From assembly GCA_963707515.1 (NCBI GenBank), contig CAVPQI010000001.1, positions 1,674,001 to 1,738,000 of the forward strand: a stretch of 64,000 nucleotides of DNA, written 5' to 3'. Below, piece after piece: positions 33,539 through 43,429 of this stretch. The translations under genes were made by a program, and so were the position numbers. Under the pieces are notes generated by a model. The model was not told where the DNA came from. It was given only the letters and a program-made list of their open reading frames with translations, and made no database searches. Source of the stretch: Sva-07 sp963707515. Its GTDB lineage: Bacteria; Actinomycetota; Acidimicrobiia; Acidimicrobiales; Ilumatobacteraceae. Each line of letters starts with the position of its first letter. The stretch's first letter is position 1.

Positions 33539-34771
33539 ATGAGCGACATCGCCGACGGCGACATGTTGGAGACGGTGCGGGCACACGCCCGCGACCTGCT
33601 GGACGACACGGTGGCGCTGCGGCGCGCCCTCCACGAGTGGCCAGAGCTGGGCAACGACCTCCCGATCACCCGCGATCGCGTGCTCGAATCGCTCGAGGGA
33701 CTCCCACTGGCGATCACCACCCATGAGTCCACGAGCGGCATCGTCGCCCTGCTCGAAGGTGGGCGGCCCGGGCCGACGATGCTGTTGCGCGGCGACATGG
33801 ACGCCCTGCCGATGCCGGAGGACACCGGCCTCGACTTCGCCTCCCACGTCGACGGCTGCATGCACGCCTGCGGCCACGACACCCATACGGCGATGCTGTC
33901 GAGCGCCGCCAGACTCCTCGCCGATCGGCGCGACGAGCTCGCCGGCCGGGTGATGTTCATGTTCCAGCCCGGCGAGGAGGGCCACCACGGGGCGCGGTTC
34001 ATGCTCGATGAAGGGCTGCTCGACGTTCCCGCCCTCGCCGACGGCAGCCCGTCGGCCGTCGAGTCGGCGTTCGCCCTGCACATCACGTCGGCGTTGCCGT
34101 CGGGCTGGGTGAGCTGTCGCCGCGGGCCGATCATGGCCTCGGCCGACACGATGCTCGTCCGGGTGACCGGGCGCGGTGGCCACGCCAGCGAACCGCACCG
34201 GGCGCTCGACCCGATCCCGGTGGCGTGCGAGATCGTCCAGGCCCTGCAGACGATGATCACCCGCTCGATCGACGTGTTCGACCCCTCCGTCGTCACCGTC
34301 GGACGGATCTCGGCCGGCACGACCAACAACGTCATCCCCGAGGTGGCCGAGATCGAGGGCACGATTCGAGCGACGAGCGAACGCACCCGCGCCAAGGTTC
34401 ACGACGGGATCCGCCGGGTCGCGGAGGGCGTCGCCGCCGCCCACGGATGCGACGTCGACGTCGAGGTCGTCTTCGGGTATCCGGTGACGAGCAACGACGA
34501 CGCGTTCGCCGACTGGTCGCTCGGACTCGCCCGTGACCTCGTCGGCGACGGTGTCGTCGAGCTGCCGCACCCGGTGATGGGCGCCGAGGATTTCAGCTAC
34601 GTGCTGCAGAACGTGCCCGGGGCGATGGTCTTCCTCGGTGGCACTCCCCACGGGCAGAACCCGGCGACCGCCGCCCCGAACCACTCCAACCGGGTGATGT
34701 TCGAGGAGGACGCGATGGTCACCGGCACGGCGCTGTACGCCGCCGCCGCACTGCGCCGCCTGTCGGTCTGA
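33539..34771 (+). CDS. M20-family amidohydrolase
   Basis: The 410-residue product is a metal-dependent amidohydrolase of the IAA-amino-acid hydrolase / hippurate hydrolase type. Motifs: LLRGDMDALPMPED, the metal-binding HACGHDTHTAM, the catalytic-glutamate region FQPGEEGHHGA, the dimerisation-domain GRGGHASEPHRALDP, and a late ligand in HPVMGAEDFSY. Length is normal. It converges on the mannosidase gene with an 8-nt gap. The natural substrate is not evident. Confidence 0.92.
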   Translation: MSDIADGDMLETVRAHARDLLDDTVALRRALHEWPELGNDLPITRDRVLESLEGLPLAITTHESTSGIVALLEGGRPGPTMLLRGDMDALPMPEDTGLDFASHVDGCMHACGHDTHTAMLSSAARLLADRRDELAGRVMFMFQPGEEGHHGARFMLDEGLLDVPALADGSPSAVESAFALHITSALPSGWVSCRRGPIMASADTMLVRVTGRGGHASEPHRALDPIPVACEIVQALQTMITRSIDVFDPSVVTVGRISAGTTNNVIPEVAEIEGTIRATSERTRAKVHDGIRRVAEGVAAAHGCDVDVEVVFGYPVTSNDDAFADWSLGLARDLVGDGVVELPHPVMGAEDFSYVLQNVPGAMVFLGGTPHGQNPATAAPNHSNRVMFEEDAMVTGTALYAAAALRRLSV

Positions 34772-34779
34772 CGCCCCGC

Positions 34780-37700
34780 TCAGCGCCGCAGCGTCCGGCC
34801 GTCGTCGGCGGCGGCCGACGTCATGCGCAGCGTCACGAGCTCGAACGGGTGCAGCGTCAGCGTGACGTCACCGTCGCCGACCTCCTCGCCCGCGGACGGC
34901 TCCTCGAGCAGGTTGCAGCGCCATGCCCTCGTCACCCGTTGCGCGGTGGCGACCGACACCCGGGTGCGACGGCCGATCGCTTCGTGGAGGCGGACGACGA
35001 GGTCGCCGCTGCCGTCGTCGGCAACCTTGACCGCGTCGATCTCGACCCCGTCGACCGGCTCGTCGCCGGCACCACTCACCCGGACGATCGGCGTCGCCAG
35101 GTGGTGGCGTCCACCACCGGTGACGACGCGCAGCGGCCGATTGAAGCGCGTCGCCGCGGCGCGCACGTCGCCGAGATCGCCATCGTGGGGGCGGATCGCC
35201 AGGTCGACCTCGTGATGCCCGCGATCGGCACCGGGATCCGGGAACTGCGCCGCCCGCGCCAGGCTGACGCGCACGGCACCGTCGAACAGGCAGTGTCCGA
35301 ACCGTCCGTTGTTGAGGATCGCCACACCGAATCCCGGCTCGGCAACGTCGACGTAGCGGTGGGCACACACCTCGAACTTGGCCGCGTCCCACGGGCTCGA
35401 CGGGTGCGTCGGACGGTGCACGACGCCGAACTGCACGTCGCACGTGGCGACGTCGGCGCGCAGGTCGAGCGGGAAGGCGATCGACAGCAGGTGCTCATCG
35501 TGGTGCCAGTCGAGTGCGACGTGGATGTCGAGCTGACGCGCACCCGCCCGCAACGTGTACGTGACGACGGCGGTCGACGGACCGAAGCGCCGCGTCACGC
35601 GGACGCGGGCGACGAGCGGGCCGCGGTCGATCAGCTCGACCTCGACCGGGCCGGTCACGGGCCGACCGGCGGCCCGCGTCCACGACTCGAGGTCCCAGGC
35701 GTCGTACTCGACGGGATGATCGGCGGCGAGCTCCAGCACGCCGGCGGCGGCGCCGGCGGGGACGAGCTCGCGGGCCCGGGCGACGTCGATGATCGACGTC
35801 ACCCGGCCGTCGGCGCTCCACCGCACGGCGAGGTGGCGGTTGGTCATCGACGAGTCGGTGACCGCCACATGGTCGTCGACCGGGAGCGGCGCCAACGGTA
35901 CGACGCCGAACGCCGGCACGCTGAGGCGGACGGCCGTCCCGTCACCGACACGCTGGCTCGGCGTGCCCGACGGCGTATCGAGCGCAGCGATGTCGAGCAC
36001 GACGACCTCGTCGACCGCGACGTCGGCGGCATTGGCCACTGCGACCTCGCGGGGCGCGAGCTCGGTGAGCAGCGCGGCGATCCGCGACTCGAGGTCGTCG
36101 CCGACGCGCCCGAACGTCGCCTCGGCGTCGTGGTGCACCCAGGCGATCGACGAGCCGGGGAGGATGTCGTGGAACTGCTGGGTCAGCACCTCGCGCCACA
36201 GGTCGTCGACCTCGGCGCTCCGGCCGAGCGTCGCCGCCCACAGCTCGGCTTCCACCAAGAGCCGCTCGCAGCGCCGGTTGCCGAGCTTCGTCTTCAGCTG
36301 GCTGGTGAGCGTGCCGCGGTGGGTCTCGAAGTACAGCTCACCGCGCCACACCGGCACGTTCGCGCCGCCGGCCGCCGCCTGCTCGATGCGCTCGAACATC
36401 GCGGCGGGCGTGTCGATCTCGAGCGTCGCCCGGGCATCGATGCCGGCCAGCCGCCGGGCGCGTTCGAGCATCTCGCGGGTCGGGCCACCGCCGCCGTCGC
36501 CGTGTCCGAACGGCATCAGCGAGTCGTCGCTCCAGGCGTGGTCGCGGAAGTTGGTGATCGAGAAGTCGAACTCGGCGGGCGTGATCTCGGCGTTGTAGGT
36601 GTCGACGGGCGGGAAGTGCGTCAGCACTCGGGTGCCGTCGAGCCCCTCCCACCAGAACGTCGAGTGGGGGAATCGGTTCTGCTTGTTCCAGCTCAGCTTC
36701 TGGGTGACGAAGCGGTGCATGCCCCCGGCGGCGAACACCTGCGGCAGCCCGGCCGGGTAGCCGAACACGTCGGGGATCCACACCTCGGTGCAGCGCATCC
36801 CGAACCGCTCCTCGAAGTAGCGCTGTCCGAACACGATCTGGCGGACGAGGCTCTCGCCCGACGGCAGGTTCATGTCCGCCTCGACCCACATCCCACCGAT
36901 CGGGATCCACTGGCCGCGCTCGACCCGCTCGGTGATGCGGGTGAACAGCTCGGGGTTGCGCGCTTCGATCCAGGCGTAGTGCTGCGCCGACGAGGCGGCG
37001 AACTTGTACTCCGGGTAGTCGTCCATCAGCCGCGTCGCCGAGGCGAACGTGCGCGTGCACTTGCGTTTCGTCTCGCGGATCGGCCACAGCCAGGCGGTGT
37101 CGATGTGGGCGTGGCCGATGGCCACCTCGCGATGGCGTGTCGCCGTCCCGAAGTCCTCCGCCAGCGCCGGGGCGACGACGGCACGCGCCGCGGCGACGTC
37201 GGGGACGCGATCGAGCGCCGTCGCCAGCGTGGCCAGCAGGCGGGCGCGGCGGGGGTCGTCGAGCGCCAGCGTGCGCATGAACCCGTCGAGCACCTCGAGG
37301 TCGTAGGCCAGCGCCTCGGCCTCGGGGTCGACGACGACCAGCTCGGCGCGACGGAAGCGGTACAGCGGCCGGTCGCCGGCGGTGTCCGGCGACCCGAGCG
37401 ACGACGGTTGGAACTGCGGGAACATCGGGTTCGAGGCCGCCTCGACGAGCAGTTCGACCGGGCCCGGCTTGGCGTCGACGGCGACGTTGGTGCGCCGCGG
37501 GTGGATTCCTTGGATCGGGACGAAGCCGCCGCGGCCGTCGGGCTCGACGACCATGCCTTCGCACTGGAAGCCCGCCGCGTTGGGATGGAAGCCGAGGTCG
37601 ATCACCGCCTCGACCCGCCGGCTCGACCACTCGTCGGGGACCTCGCCACGCAGCCGGATCCAGGTCGTGTCCCACGGCGCGCCCCAGGCGTCGCCGGGCT

Positions 37701-37836
37701 GCAGCGGCGTCAGCGAGTCGAGGTCGGGTCCGGCGTCGATCGCCATCGGGCGGCAATCGGCGTGGACCAGCGGCAGCACACGCTGCCAGAGCTCGCGCTG
37801 GATGCGCTTCTCGACGAGTTCCCGATCGCGGTGCAC
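34780..37836 (-). CDS. GH38-family alpha-mannosidase
   Basis: The 1018-residue product is a glycoside hydrolase family 38 enzyme. It has the zinc-binding GHAHIDTAWLWP (241-252), the catalytic nucleophile Asp356 in EVWIPDVFGYPAG, and later conserved histidines (QQFHDILPGSSI). The C-terminal half is beta-rich, as in the family. There is no signal peptide, so it is cytoplasmic and may act on imported or recycled mannosides. The start is GTG at 37836. No sugar transporter is adjacent. Confidence 0.93.
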   Translation of the reverse strand: MHRDRELVEKRIQRELWQRVLPLVHADCRPMAIDAGPDLDSLTPLQPGDAWGAPWDTTWIRLRGEVPDEWSSRRVEAVIDLGFHPNAAGFQCEGMVVEPDGRGGFVPIQGIHPRRTNVAVDAKPGPVELLVEAASNPMFPQFQPSSLGSPDTAGDRPLYRFRRAELVVVDPEAEALAYDLEVLDGFMRTLALDDPRRARLLATLATALDRVPDVAAARAVVAPALAEDFGTATRHREVAIGHAHIDTAWLWPIRETKRKCTRTFASATRLMDDYPEYKFAASSAQHYAWIEARNPELFTRITERVERGQWIPIGGMWVEADMNLPSGESLVRQIVFGQRYFEERFGMRCTEVWIPDVFGYPAGLPQVFAAGGMHRFVTQKLSWNKQNRFPHSTFWWEGLDGTRVLTHFPPVDTYNAEITPAEFDFSITNFRDHAWSDDSLMPFGHGDGGGGPTREMLERARRLAGIDARATLEIDTPAAMFERIEQAAAGGANVPVWRGELYFETHRGTLTSQLKTKLGNRRCERLLVEAELWAATLGRSAEVDDLWREVLTQQFHDILPGSSIAWVHHDAEATFGRVGDDLESRIAALLTELAPREVAVANAADVAVDEVVVLDIAALDTPSGTPSQRVGDGTAVRLSVPAFGVVPLAPLPVDDHVAVTDSSMTNRHLAVRWSADGRVTSIIDVARARELVPAGAAAGVLELAADHPVEYDAWDLESWTRAAGRPVTGPVEVELIDRGPLVARVRVTRRFGPSTAVVTYTLRAGARQLDIHVALDWHHDEHLLSIAFPLDLRADVATCDVQFGVVHRPTHPSSPWDAAKFEVCAHRYVDVAEPGFGVAILNNGRFGHCLFDGAVRVSLARAAQFPDPGADRGHHEVDLAIRPHDGDLGDVRAAATRFNRPLRVVTGGGRHHLATPIVRVSGAGDEPVDGVEIDAVKVADDGSGDLVVRLHEAIGRRTRVSVATAQRVTRAWRCNLLEEPSAGEEVGDGDVTLTLHPFELVTLRMTSAAADDGRTLRR

Positions 37837-37888
37837 GTGGCGACGTTACTTGCGCCCACCCCCACCCCTCCCGAGCCCGTCCCTCCGG

Positions 37889-38848
37889 TCAGGCGCAGCG
37901 GCGGAAGCGGTCGGCGACGTGACGGAGGTGGTCGACGAGCTCGGCGGGGCGGACGACCTCGAAGTCGGCGTCGAGCGCCGCCAGGGCGAGGAGCGGCCAG
38001 TCGAGCGAGTCGACGTCCATCGTGAAGCGCGTCCGGCCGTCGGGCACCGGCTCGTCGTCGACGCGCACCCACGGTCCGATGGCGTCGCGGACGTGTTCGA
38101 CCGTGGCGTCGACGAGCACCTCGACGTGGTGGCCGCTGCGCAAGCCCTCGATGCGCGAGCGCACGTACTCGACGAGGTCGTCGGCCGGGAGCGCACGGGG
38201 CGTGAACGTGTTGCGGGCGGCGTCCGGGTGCGTCAACCGGTCGATGCGGAACGTCCGCCAGTCGTCGCGGTCGAGGTCGAAGGCGAGGAGATACCAGCGG
38301 CTGGCGAGGGCGACGAGGCGATACGGCTCCACGTAGCGGTGCGTGGCCGCACCGTCGGCGGCGGCGTAGTCGAAGCGCAGCCGGACGCCGTCACGACACG
38401 CCTGGGCCACGCGCCCGAGGACCTCGGCGGAGAGGTCGGCGGCCGCCGTCCGCCACACACCGGCGACGGTGACGTCGCCGACGAGGTCGACGCGCTGGCG
38501 CAACGTCGGCGGCAGCACGGCGACGACCTTGGCGAGGGCACTGACCGAGGCGTCGGCGATGTCGGCGTGGACGCTGTGCGCCGCACCGTGGAGCCCGACG
38601 GCCAGGGCGATCGCCTCGCGCTCGTCGAGCACCAGCGGCGGCAGGTTGGCACCGGCGGCGAGCTCGTAGCCGCCGTCGACACCGCGCGTCGATCGCACCG
38701 GGTAGCCGAGGTCGCGCAGGCGGTCGACGTCGCGCCGCAGCGTGCGCGGTGAGACCTCCAACGTCTCGGCGAGCTCGGTGCCCGGCCAGTGGCGATGGCG
38801 TTGGAGCAGCGCGAGCAGTCGCAGCAGGCGTGCACTCGTGACGGCCAT
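37889..38848 (-). CDS. YafY-type HTH/WYL-domain transcription regulator
   Basis: The 319-residue product has an N-terminal HTH (LLRLLALLQRHRHWPGTELA, then VSPRTLRRDVDRLRDLGYP). The WYL ligand-binding domain contains RYVEPYRLVALASRWYLLAFD and is followed by a C-terminal WCX-like extension. Such regulators often control the divergent gene, here a DinB-family protein. The 61-nt gap between them holds inverted repeats (see the operator entry). Confidence 0.92.
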   Translation of the reverse strand: MAVTSARLLRLLALLQRHRHWPGTELAETLEVSPRTLRRDVDRLRDLGYPVRSTRGVDGGYELAAGANLPPLVLDEREAIALAVGLHGAAHSVHADIADASVSALAKVVAVLPPTLRQRVDLVGDVTVAGVWRTAAADLSAEVLGRVAQACRDGVRLRFDYAAADGAATHRYVEPYRLVALASRWYLLAFDLDRDDWRTFRIDRLTHPDAARNTFTPRALPADDLVEYVRSRIEGLRSGHHVEVLVDATVEHVRDAIGPWVRVDDEPVPDGRTRFTMDVDSLDWPLLALAALDADFEVVRPAELVDHLRHVADRFRRCA

Positions 38849-38869
38849 GCGTTCAGGATTCCACGAATA

Positions 38870-38909
38870 GCGGTCGGAAAGTGACCGCAATGCTCGCGAC
38901 CATGCGGTC
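38870..38909. promoter_or_regulatory. Operator-like inverted repeats between the WYL regulator and the DinB gene
   Basis: GCGGTC (38870-38875) and GACCGC (38883-38888) form a perfect inverted repeat with a 7-nt spacer. A third arm, GCGGTC, sits at 38904-38909, directly before the ATG of the DinB-family gene. The site spans the short divergent gap, so a repressor bound here could control both genes. Assignment to the WYL protein is inferred. Confidence 0.5.
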
Positions 38910-39488
38910 ATGAGCGAGCACCACCACACCGAAACGACCGACAGCCCCGAAACGGTTGGGACCACCCGGGAGCGCCAGGACCTGCTGCACACGTTGCGCA
39001 CCCACCGCCAGCTGTTCAAGCAGACGACGGCGGGCATGACCGACGAGCAGGGCAACGCCCGTTCCACCGTCAGCGCCTTGACGCTCGGTGGGCTGATCAA
39101 GCACGTCGCCGAGACCGAGGACGGCTGGGCGCGCTTCGCCACCGACGGTCCCGCCGCACTCGCGAGTGGTTGGGACGACGTCGACTGGAGCCAGGGGCCG
39201 TCGGCGGAGGCGATCGCCGCCTACGAGGCGGGGTTCTCGATGCAGGAGGGCGAGACGCTCGACGCGCTGCTCGCCGCCTACGACGAGGTGGCGGCGCGCA
39301 CGGACGCCCTCGTCGCCTCGATCGACCTCGACGCCGAGCATCCGCTGCCCGCCGCGCCGTGGTTCGAGCCGGGAGCTCGCTGGAGCTCCCGGCGGGTCTT
39401 CATGCACATCGTCGCCGAGACCGCCCAGCACGCCGGCCACGCCGACATCATCCGCGAGTCGATCGACGGCGCCAAGACGATGGGGTGA
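38910..39488 (+). CDS. DinB / DUF664-family protein
   Basis: The 192-residue product is a four-helix-bundle DinB-like protein. It carries the conserved histidines in GLIKHVAETEDGWARF and in FMHIVAETAQHAGHADIIRE, which together form the metal site. Members include mycothiol- or bacillithiol-dependent transferases, but this cannot be specified here. The N-terminus is His/Thr-rich. It is divergent from the WYL regulator. Confidence 0.9.
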   Translation: MSEHHHTETTDSPETVGTTRERQDLLHTLRTHRQLFKQTTAGMTDEQGNARSTVSALTLGGLIKHVAETEDGWARFATDGPAALASGWDDVDWSQGPSAEAIAAYEAGFSMQEGETLDALLAAYDEVAARTDALVASIDLDAEHPLPAAPWFEPGARWSSRRVFMHIVAETAQHAGHADIIRESIDGAKTMG

Positions 39489-39506
39489 CCGGGTGACCGG
39501 GTGACC
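39483..39506 (+). repeat. Three tandem copies of GGGTGACC across the DinB stop codon
   Basis: The 8-bp unit GGGTGACC is repeated three times without interruption from 39483, and the first copy contains the TGA stop of the DinB gene. The repeat lies in the short space before the convergent helicase gene. Confidence 0.8.
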
Positions 39507-39534
39507 GGCGAACGGCCGGGTCCCGCGGCTGGGT

Positions 39535-41052
39535 TCAGCCGACGACGCGGACGGCTTGGGCTTCGAGGCCGTTGCGGCCCTCGCGCACCTCGTAGTCCAC
39601 GCGTGCGCCGTTGTCGAGGGTCTTGAAGCCCTCGTGGCTGATGGCGCTGAAGTGCACGAACACGTCGGCGTCGCCACCGTCGGGGGTGATGAACCCGTAG
39701 CCGCGGCCCGAGTTGAAGAACTTCACCGTGCCCTTGGCGTCGGACGGGTCTCCGGCCGGCGTCGGACGCGAAGTCGTGGAAGTCGTGGACGTCGTGGACG
39801 TCGTCGACGCGGCGATCTCGACGATCTCGGCGATCTCCGCCTCGACGTCGACGAACTCGGCTTCGAGGGCCTCGAGCACCAGCTCGTCGAGGCGCGGGTT
39901 GGTGATCGGCTCGTCGAGACCGACACCGCGCTGCAGCTTGAGGGCGTCCTTCTTCTGGCTCGACTCGAGCAGCGACACGACGATGCCGGAGGCACCGGCG
40001 CGCGCCGTGCGGCCGGAGCGGTGGAGGTACGTCGCGTCCTCGGCGGGCGGGTCGAAGTGGACGACAGCATTGACACCGTTGACGTGGATGCCGCGGGCGG
40101 CGACGTCGGTGGCGATCAGCGCCGAGGCCTGGCCCTTCTTGAAGGCGGCGAGGGCACGGTCGCGCTGGCCCTGCGAGCGGCCGCCGTGGATCGGCTCGGC
40201 CTGCACGCCGTTGCGGCCGAGCTGCTTGGCGAGGCGATCGGCGCCGTGGCGGGTGCGGGTGAAGACGATCGTCGAGCCGAGCCGTTCGATCACGGCAGAC
40301 GTGACGTTGACGCGGTCCTCGCGGGCGACGGTCCAGAAGTAGTGGTGGGCGGCGTGCACGTCGGGGCCCTTCGGCCCGACCTCGTGACGCACCGGGTTGC
40401 GCTGGAAATCGGCGACGAGCTTGGCGACGGGGCCGTCGAGCGTGGCCGAGAAGAGCAGCACCTGACGGTTCTCGGCGGTCTGGCCGACGATCCGGCGGAC
40501 GGCGGGCAAGAAGCCCATGTCGGCCATCTGGTCGGCTTCGTCGACGACGACCATCTGCACGTCGCGCAGGTCGATCGCCCGCATCTGGATCAGGTCCTCG
40601 AGGCGTCCGGGGCAGGCGACGACGACCTCGACACCACGGTCGAGCGCCTTGCGCTGCGCGCCGTAGCCGACACCGCCGTAGATCGAGGCGGCCTCGTGGC
40701 CGGCGGCCTTGGCGAAGGGGGCGAGCTCGGCCATGATCTGCTCGGCGAGCTCACGGGTCGGGGCGAGCACGAGCGCCACCGGGCGCTTCGGGCGGGCGTC
40801 GGTCAGGCGGGCGACGAGCGGCAGCCCGAAGCCGAGCGTCTTGCCCGAGCCGGTCGGGGCGCGGCCGGCGACGTCGCGGCCGGCGAGGGCGTCGGGGATC
40901 ACGGCGGCCTGGATGGCGAAGGCGTTGTGCTTGCCCTGGCGCTCGAGGCGCTGGACGATGGCCGCAGGCAGCCCGAGGTCGCGGAATGCGACCTCGACGG
41001 GCTCGGCGGTGTTGTCGGACGTGGCGCGCGGGGCGTCGTCGATGACGGTCAT
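39535..41052 (-). CDS. DEAD-box RNA helicase fused to a C-terminal cold-shock domain
   Basis: The 505-residue product has a full DEAD-box core: Q-motif region around FRDLGLPAAIVQRL, Walker A APTGSGKT, APTRELAEQ, VVVDEADQM, SATLDGPVAKL, ATDVAARGI and HRSGRTARAG. It continues through an acidic helix and a Thr/Ser-rich linker (TSTTSTTS-type repeat, encoded by a 9-bp DNA repeat near 39773-39800). It ends in a complete cold-shock domain (GTVKFFNSGRGYGFITPDGG, then DVFVHFSAI). The fusion joins RNA unwinding with a single-strand nucleic-acid-binding fold, suggesting a role in RNA structure control under cold or stress. The start is ATG at 41052. Confidence 0.95.
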   Translation of the reverse strand: MTVIDDAPRATSDNTAEPVEVAFRDLGLPAAIVQRLERQGKHNAFAIQAAVIPDALAGRDVAGRAPTGSGKTLGFGLPLVARLTDARPKRPVALVLAPTRELAEQIMAELAPFAKAAGHEAASIYGGVGYGAQRKALDRGVEVVVACPGRLEDLIQMRAIDLRDVQMVVVDEADQMADMGFLPAVRRIVGQTAENRQVLLFSATLDGPVAKLVADFQRNPVRHEVGPKGPDVHAAHHYFWTVAREDRVNVTSAVIERLGSTIVFTRTRHGADRLAKQLGRNGVQAEPIHGGRSQGQRDRALAAFKKGQASALIATDVAARGIHVNGVNAVVHFDPPAEDATYLHRSGRTARAGASGIVVSLLESSQKKDALKLQRGVGLDEPITNPRLDELVLEALEAEFVDVEAEIAEIVEIAASTTSTTSTTSTTSRPTPAGDPSDAKGTVKFFNSGRGYGFITPDGGDADVFVHFSAISHEGFKTLDNGARVDYEVREGRNGLEAQAVRVVG

Positions 41053-41235
41053 TGGGGGGACTCCTCGTTGTAGCTCAACAGCGCAAGACCGGAGCAGAGA
41101 GAAATCCGAACGCGCTCACCGGTCGGGGATTCGACCAGCGCACCGGGCACGCTACCGGCTCTTCGCCGGAACCGGCCGTGACATTCGTTGCGGTCCGCCG
41201 CCGCTGCGGGTCGCGGTTTGCGGCACGATGTCGTC

Positions 41236-42469
41236 GTGGACTCCTCGCACGCCGCCGGTCGACCGCTCTCGGGGATCCGTGTCCTCGACCTCAGCCGCGT
41301 GCTGTCGGGGCCGCACTGCACGCGGATGCTCGCCGACCTCGGCGCCGATGTGATCAAGGTCGAGCCGCCCGCCGGCGACCTGACCCGCTTCGCCAGCCCT
41401 CGCCGCAACGGCTTGTCGAGCTACTTCGTGCAGCAGAACGTCGGCAAGCGCAACGTCAGCATCGACCTCGCTCGACCCGATGGCGCGGCGATCCTGCTCG
41501 ACCTCGCCGAGCGCGCCGACGTCCTCGTCGAGAACTACCGCCCGGGCGTGATGCAGCGGCTCGGTCTCGGGGCCGACGACGTGCGCGCCCGCAATCCCGC
41601 GCCTCGTCTACGCCTCGATCTCGGGCTACGGCCAGAGCGGGCCGTGGGTGCGGCGCCGGGCGTACGCCCCGGTGGTCGAGGCGGAGGCGGGGATCATCGC
41701 CTCGCAGGGCAACGCCCGCGGCGGCGCGCTCGCCAAGGATCCGCACAGCCACGCCGATGTGTACACCGCGCTCGAGGCGTCGACGGCGATCCTCGCCGCC
41801 CTGTACCAGCGCGAGCGCACCGGTGAGGGCCAGTGGATCGACATCTCGATGGCCGACACGATGCTCTACGTCAACGAGCACCTCCACGACGCGCTGTGGA
41901 ACGGCGACGACGACCCGTCGTGGATCCGCAGCTTCCGCCCCGGCGACTACCTCGTGCTCACCGTCGCCAACGGCGACTCGCTGGTCGTCAGCGGCCATCC
42001 CGCGGAGCGCGGTACGTTCGACTTCTTCATCGCCGCCATGGGCCGCCAGGAACTCGCCGACGATCCGCGCTTCGCCGACGTGCCGGCGCGGTTGCAGCAC
42101 TTCGCCGAGCTGGTGGCGATCATCCGCGAGTTCGCCGCCACGATGCCCGACGCCGCCGCGTTCGAGGAACGCTTCGCCGCCCATCAGCTCGCCGTCGGCC
42201 GAGTCCGCCAGCCCGGCGAACTGACCGACACCGACTGGGCGCGCCAGCGCGGCGCCGTGGTCGACGTCGACGATCGCGCCGGCGGCACGCTGCGCGTCCC
42301 CAACTCGCCGTGGCGCTTCAGCGCCTCGCCCGACGTCGGCGTGTCCGGGACGCCGCGGTATCGCGGCGAGGACAACCACGAGGTGCTGGCCGAGTTGCTC
42401 GGGTACGACGAGCGGACCCTCGACGAGCTCGACGCCGCCGGGGTCCTGTCGAGCCGCCTCCCGGAGTGA
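41236..42469 (+). CDS. CaiB/BaiF-family CoA-transferase, with one frame break
   Basis: This is a class III CoA-transferase. The first part has GIRVLDLSRVLSGPHCTRML, ADLGADVIKVEPPAGD (catalytic region) and ADVLVENYRPGVMQRLG. The frame then breaks at ATCCCGCGCC near 41596: removing one C continues as NPRLVYASISGYGQSGPW and on to residue 410. Reading without the repair truncates the protein. The first half lines up with family expectations and the second is undamaged, so error is likely. The 183-nt gap before it has no obvious ribosome-binding site; GTG at 41236 is the best start. Downstream, its stop overlaps the DNA ligase GTG as GTGA. Confidence 0.85.
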
Positions 42470-43401
42470 GCCGACCGGCGATGGCGTTGCGCTTCCCGAT
42501 CCGCCCGATGAAGGCGACGATGGCCTCGCTGCCGGACGGTGACGACTGGGCGTTCGAGATCAAGTGGGACGGCTACCGCACGATCGCCTACGTCGACGGC
42601 GGCGGCGTGCGCCTGCAGAGCACGGCCGGCCATGACGTGACGGCGCGGTGGCCCGAGATCGGCGGGCTGGCAGCTGACGTCAACGCCGGATCGGCGATCC
42701 TCGACGGCGAGCTCGTCGCGCTCGACGACGCCGGGCGGCCGAACTTCAACCGCCTTCAGGCGAGTGGCGTCGGCAGCGGCTACGAGACCGCCTTCTACCT
42801 CTTCGACGTGCTGCAGGTCGACGGCACCGACACGATCGCCCTCCCGTACTGCGACCGGCGGCGGCTGCTCGAAGGTCTCGTCGAGACGGGCGACAACTGG
42901 ATGGTGCCGTCGTTCCACGTGGGCGGTGGCGCCGAGCTGCTGGCGGCCACGGCGGCGCAGCAACTGGAAGGTGTCATCGCCAAGCGCGTCGACTCGACAT
43001 ACCGGCCGGGCACGCGCACCAAGGAGTGGCGCAAGGTCAAGAACCGCGTGCCGACCACGGTGACGATCGGCGGCTACACGACGGGGACCGGCAACCGTTC
43101 GACGACGTTCGGCGCGCTGCTCGTCGGCGTCGAGCAGGACGACGGACGGCTGTCGTTCGCCGGCGGCGTCGGTACCGGCTTCTCGCAGCGGACGCTCGAG
43201 ACGCTGCTCCGCGAGCTGCGCTCGCGGCGCACGGACGACTGCCCGTTCGATCCCCCACCGCCTACGCCGGTCCGTCGCACCGCGACGTGGGTGCGACCCG
43301 AGTTGCGTGCCGAGATCGAGATCGCCGAGTTCACCAACGACGGCGTGGTCCGCCACGCCAGCTTCCTCCGCCTCGCCACCCGTGCCGATTCAGCTGGCTG
43401 A
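42466..43401 (+). CDS. ATP-dependent DNA ligase (LigC/LigD-ligase-domain type)
   Basis: The 311-residue product contains the adenylation motif EIKWDGYR (Lys33 is the active-site lysine), LDGELVALDDAGRP, LFDVLQVDG, EGVIAKRVDSTYRPG and the C-terminal OB-fold region (TVTIGGYTTGTGNR). It is a stand-alone ligase domain without nuclease or polymerase domains, like the LigC proteins of actinobacteria that work in non-homologous or base-excision repair. No Ku gene is visible nearby. Translation probably starts at the GTG overlapping the CoA-transferase stop, or at ATG 42481. Confidence 0.92.
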   Translation: MSRPAMALRFPIRPMKATMASLPDGDDWAFEIKWDGYRTIAYVDGGGVRLQSTAGHDVTARWPEIGGLAADVNAGSAILDGELVALDDAGRPNFNRLQASGVGSGYETAFYLFDVLQVDGTDTIALPYCDRRRLLEGLVETGDNWMVPSFHVGGGAELLAATAAQQLEGVIAKRVDSTYRPGTRTKEWRKVKNRVPTTVTIGGYTTGTGNRSTTFGALLVGVEQDDGRLSFAGGVGTGFSQRTLETLLRELRSRRTDDCPFDPPPPTPVRRTATWVRPELRAEIEIAEFTNDGVVRHASFLRLATRADSAG

Positions 43402-43429
43402 TCGCCGCCGACCGCGCCAGACTGACGCG

